DNA of 42,590 bases from the NCBI GenBank assembly GCA_016930535.1, contig JAFGGN010000057.1, forward strand, positions 1 to 42,590. Direction: 5' to 3'. This document shows positions 41,161 to 42,590 of this stretch, in pieces. Position 1 is the stretch's first letter. Each line of letters starts with the position of its first letter. This DNA is from a bacterium. GTDB taxonomy: Bacteria; Zhuqueibacterota; QNDG01; JAFGCO01. The notes under the pieces are model-generated. The model was not told where the DNA came from, made no database searches, and worked only from the letters and a program-made list of their open reading frames with translations. A program made the translations under genes and the position numbers.

Positions 41161-41266
41161 TCATTTAGTCTGAACGCATCGTTTGAATCACTGCATCTTT
41201 ATTTAAAAACCCGTTGACCGCCCTGCCGGGCGGCCGTTGGCCATCACTCCCATCCCAGGATATATT

Positions 41267-41950
41267 ATGCGAAAAATCATCTTTTGTGCCGTGGCCCTCA
41301 TACTTTCCGCGACAGCGATTTTTTCGGGGCCTCTTTCCTTTACACCGTTCGCCGGCGTGAACCTCGCCTCGTTTTCCATCACGCTGGACACGGACAACCA
41401 GGAGGTCAAAACCAGTATCGCGCCGTGCCCGGCACTGGGCATGACGGTCCGGGTGCCGCTTATCCTGACGGGGCTCGGTGTGGAAGTGTCCGCCCTTTAC
41501 CTTCAGAAGGGCACGCATGTCGAGGTTATGTGGAATGAAGATGGCGTTCCCCTCAAAATTAACCAGACCATCAAGGGCAATTATTTCGAGATCCCGCTGC
41601 ATCTCACGTGGTCCCCGCTCCCCACGGGCCGCTTTCCGTACCTGATCGCGGGCGCGAGCACGGGGTTCAAGCTGACCGACCTGCATCTCACGGTCGACAA
41701 GTACACGGTGGACGGCACGGATATCCTTTACCTGGTGCCTTCCTCCCAAAAGGAAACGGACATCAAGACCACGGAGCAGGATATCACGTTCGACATCGGC
41801 GTGGGCCTGCGCGTCGACCTTTTTGTGCGCACCTTCCGTTTCGAGGTGTTGTACCAGTGGGGCGCGAGCGACATTTACGACGATTTCAACAAGGACTCAG
41901 GCAAAATGTGCACCCGCAGCCTGCTGCTGACCGCGGGCATGGAACTGTAG
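41267..41950 (+). CDS. Small outer-membrane beta-barrel protein
   Basis: 227 residues from the ATG at 41267 (an in-frame TTG 30 bases earlier has no export logic). Signal peptide residues 1-20 (KIIFCAVALILSATAIFSG), then alternating amphipathic strands: PLSFTPFAGVNLASFSITL, LTGLGVEVSALYLQKG, GNYFEIPLHLTWSPLP, YLIAGASTGFKLTDL, FDIGVGLRVDLFV, RFEVLYQWGASDIYDDF and a final LLLTAGMEL. This is the outer-membrane 'PorT/OmpA-barrel-like' eight-strand type common in FCB bacteria. No function can be given. It is flanked by two copies of the hairpin repeat. Confidence 0.75.
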   Translation: MRKIIFCAVALILSATAIFSGPLSFTPFAGVNLASFSITLDTDNQEVKTSIAPCPALGMTVRVPLILTGLGVEVSALYLQKGTHVEVMWNEDGVPLKINQTIKGNYFEIPLHLTWSPLPTGRFPYLIAGASTGFKLTDLHLTVDKYTVDGTDILYLVPSSQKETDIKTTEQDITFDIGVGLRVDLFVRTFRFEVLYQWGASDIYDDFNKDSGKMCTRSLLLTAGMEL

Positions 41951-41966
41951 GGGAAGGGAAGCACCG

Positions 41967-41997
41967 CACCTGCCGGGTCTCCAGGACCTGGCAGGTG
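41967..41997 (+). repeat. Hairpin repeat copy 4
   Basis: Arms 41967-41979 (CACCTGCCGGGTC) and 41985-41997 (GACCTGGCAGGTG) pair over 13 positions with one G-T wobble, 16 bases after the barrel gene. Its tail differs from copies 1-3 and has no long T-run. Confidence 0.75.
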
Positions 41998-42064
41998 TAG
42001 TGCGGTAATTCGAATGAGGGATTGCGGGAGATGCCCGGGGAATGGCGGATTTCGTATTTATGTT

Positions 42065-42117
42065 TTTACCTTGTATTTTTAAAGAGAATTCTTTAATTTT
42101 ACCTTGTAAAATTAAAG
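42065..42117. promoter_or_regulatory. Operator-like direct repeat and perfect palindrome before the ATPase gene
   Basis: CTTTAATTTTAC (42091-42102) and GTAAAATTAAAG (42106-42117) are perfect 12-base arms around CTT. An imperfect copy of the right part (TTTACCTTGTATTTTTAAAG) lies at about 42065-42084, so TACCTTGTA occurs twice, 33 bases apart. The palindrome ends over the AAAGGA ribosome site of the next gene, so binding of a protein or folding of the RNA would block expression. Confidence 0.75.
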
Positions 42118-42127
42118 GATCTTATTA

Positions 42128-42590
42128 ATGAAACGCTTAATTACTCAAAAATTGATCGAATGGAAAGAGAAAAAAAATCGTAAACCTTTAATGCTGCGGG
42201 GAGCAAGGCAGGTCGGCAAGACCTGGAGCGTCATGGATTTCGGGAGACAGCATTTTAAAGGATCGGTCCATCTGGTGGATCTTGAGAAACATCCTGACTG
42301 GCATGGACTCTTCGACAGAAACCTGGATGTATCCCGGATACTCTCAGAACTGGAAGTTCTTCTGAATACATCCATTGTTCCCGGCCGGGATTTACTTTTT
42401 TTTGATGAAGTTCAGAGTTGTCCCAGAGCCATTACGGCTCTCCGGTATTTTTATGAAGAGATGCCGCAGCTTCATGTGATTGCTGCGGGATCTTTGCTTG
42501 AATTCACGATGCGGGATATTTCGTTTCCGGTCGGGCGACTTGAGATGATTCAGATGAATCCCATGGGTTTTATCGAATTTCTATGGGCAA
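42128..42590 (+). CDS. AAA_14/DUF4143-type ATPase, N-terminal part (cut by window edge)
   Basis: About 154 codons are visible. Walker A is LRGARQVGKTWSV (about residues 23-35), Walker B is DLLFFDEVQSCP (about 87-98), sensor 1 is VIAAGSLLEFTM, and GRLEMIQMNPMGFIEFLWA is the family's conserved stretch after it. The C-terminal DUF4143 part is outside the window. These ATPases occur in many copies in FCB and other anaerobes and are linked to mobile or defence-like islands; the molecular role is not settled. The ATG has AAAGGA 8 bases upstream, inside the palindrome's end. Confidence 0.88.
   Translation, partial: MKRLITQKLIEWKEKKNRKPLMLRGARQVGKTWSVMDFGRQHFKGSVHLVDLEKHPDWHGLFDRNLDVSRILSELEVLLNTSIVPGRDLLFFDEVQSCPRAITALRYFYEEMPQLHVIAAGSLLEFTMRDISFPVGRLEMIQMNPMGFIEFLWA

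Noticed and set aside
1..42590. CRISPR arrays, tRNA or rRNA genes
   Set aside because: No regularly spaced repeats of CRISPR type were found, and no tRNA cloverleaf or rRNA core sequence was recognised by eye on either strand.

Overview
The window looks like chromosomal DNA from a Gram-negative bacterium of the Fibrobacterota-Chlorobiota-Bacteroidota (FCB) superphylum or a neighbouring candidate phylum (KSB1- or Calditrichota-like). The evidence is two proteins ending in FCB-type C-terminal sorting domains (an NPFNP motif followed by a FlgD-like fold), a TonB-dependent receptor, multihaem NrfHA, eukaryotic-like Ser/Thr kinases and many small accessory islands. The phylum is an inference; no rRNA or tRNA is present.

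Regions: (1) 1-8970, minus strand: a GT4-type glycosyltransferase cut by the window edge, LapA-like membrane protein, HflC/HflK, a slipin, a B12-binding radical SAM enzyme, a small unknown, a degenerate lone receiver, a NarL-type regulator, a decayed surface repeat protein and an SGNH hydrolase. (2) 9000-9890: a scar with a structured palindrome, an integrase remnant and a truncated ferredoxin. (3) 9888-15121, plus: a DUF438/hemerythrin/PAS protein followed by NrfH and NrfA (nitrite to ammonium), then a DsrE-like protein, a TolC remnant, a methyltransferase and an atypical thioredoxin. (4) 15336-17869, minus: TonB receptor plus small PstS-like protein. (5) 18692-23363, plus: J-domain protein, chemotaxis receptor, large FAD/Fe-S D-lactate-type dehydrogenase.

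(6) 23717-36723, plus: the most striking part, a co-directional set of a membrane FHA protein, a membrane PP2C phosphatase, a secreted TPR-like protein, two zinc-ribbon Ser/Thr kinases with membrane segments, a 997-residue secreted von Willebrand A protein and a DUF3592-like membrane protein. It reads as a complete transmembrane Ser/Thr phosphorylation module (writer, eraser, reader) with dedicated extracytoplasmic parts.

(7) 37059-end: an LVIVD beta-propeller surface protein, then an accessory island punctuated by copies of one hairpin repeat. Between the repeats lie a DUF4258/MqsA-like pair, a decayed copy of that pair, a Phd/RelE toxin-antitoxin pair on the minus strand, a small outer-membrane barrel and the start of an AAA_14/DUF4143-type ATPase preceded by a perfect operator-like palindrome.
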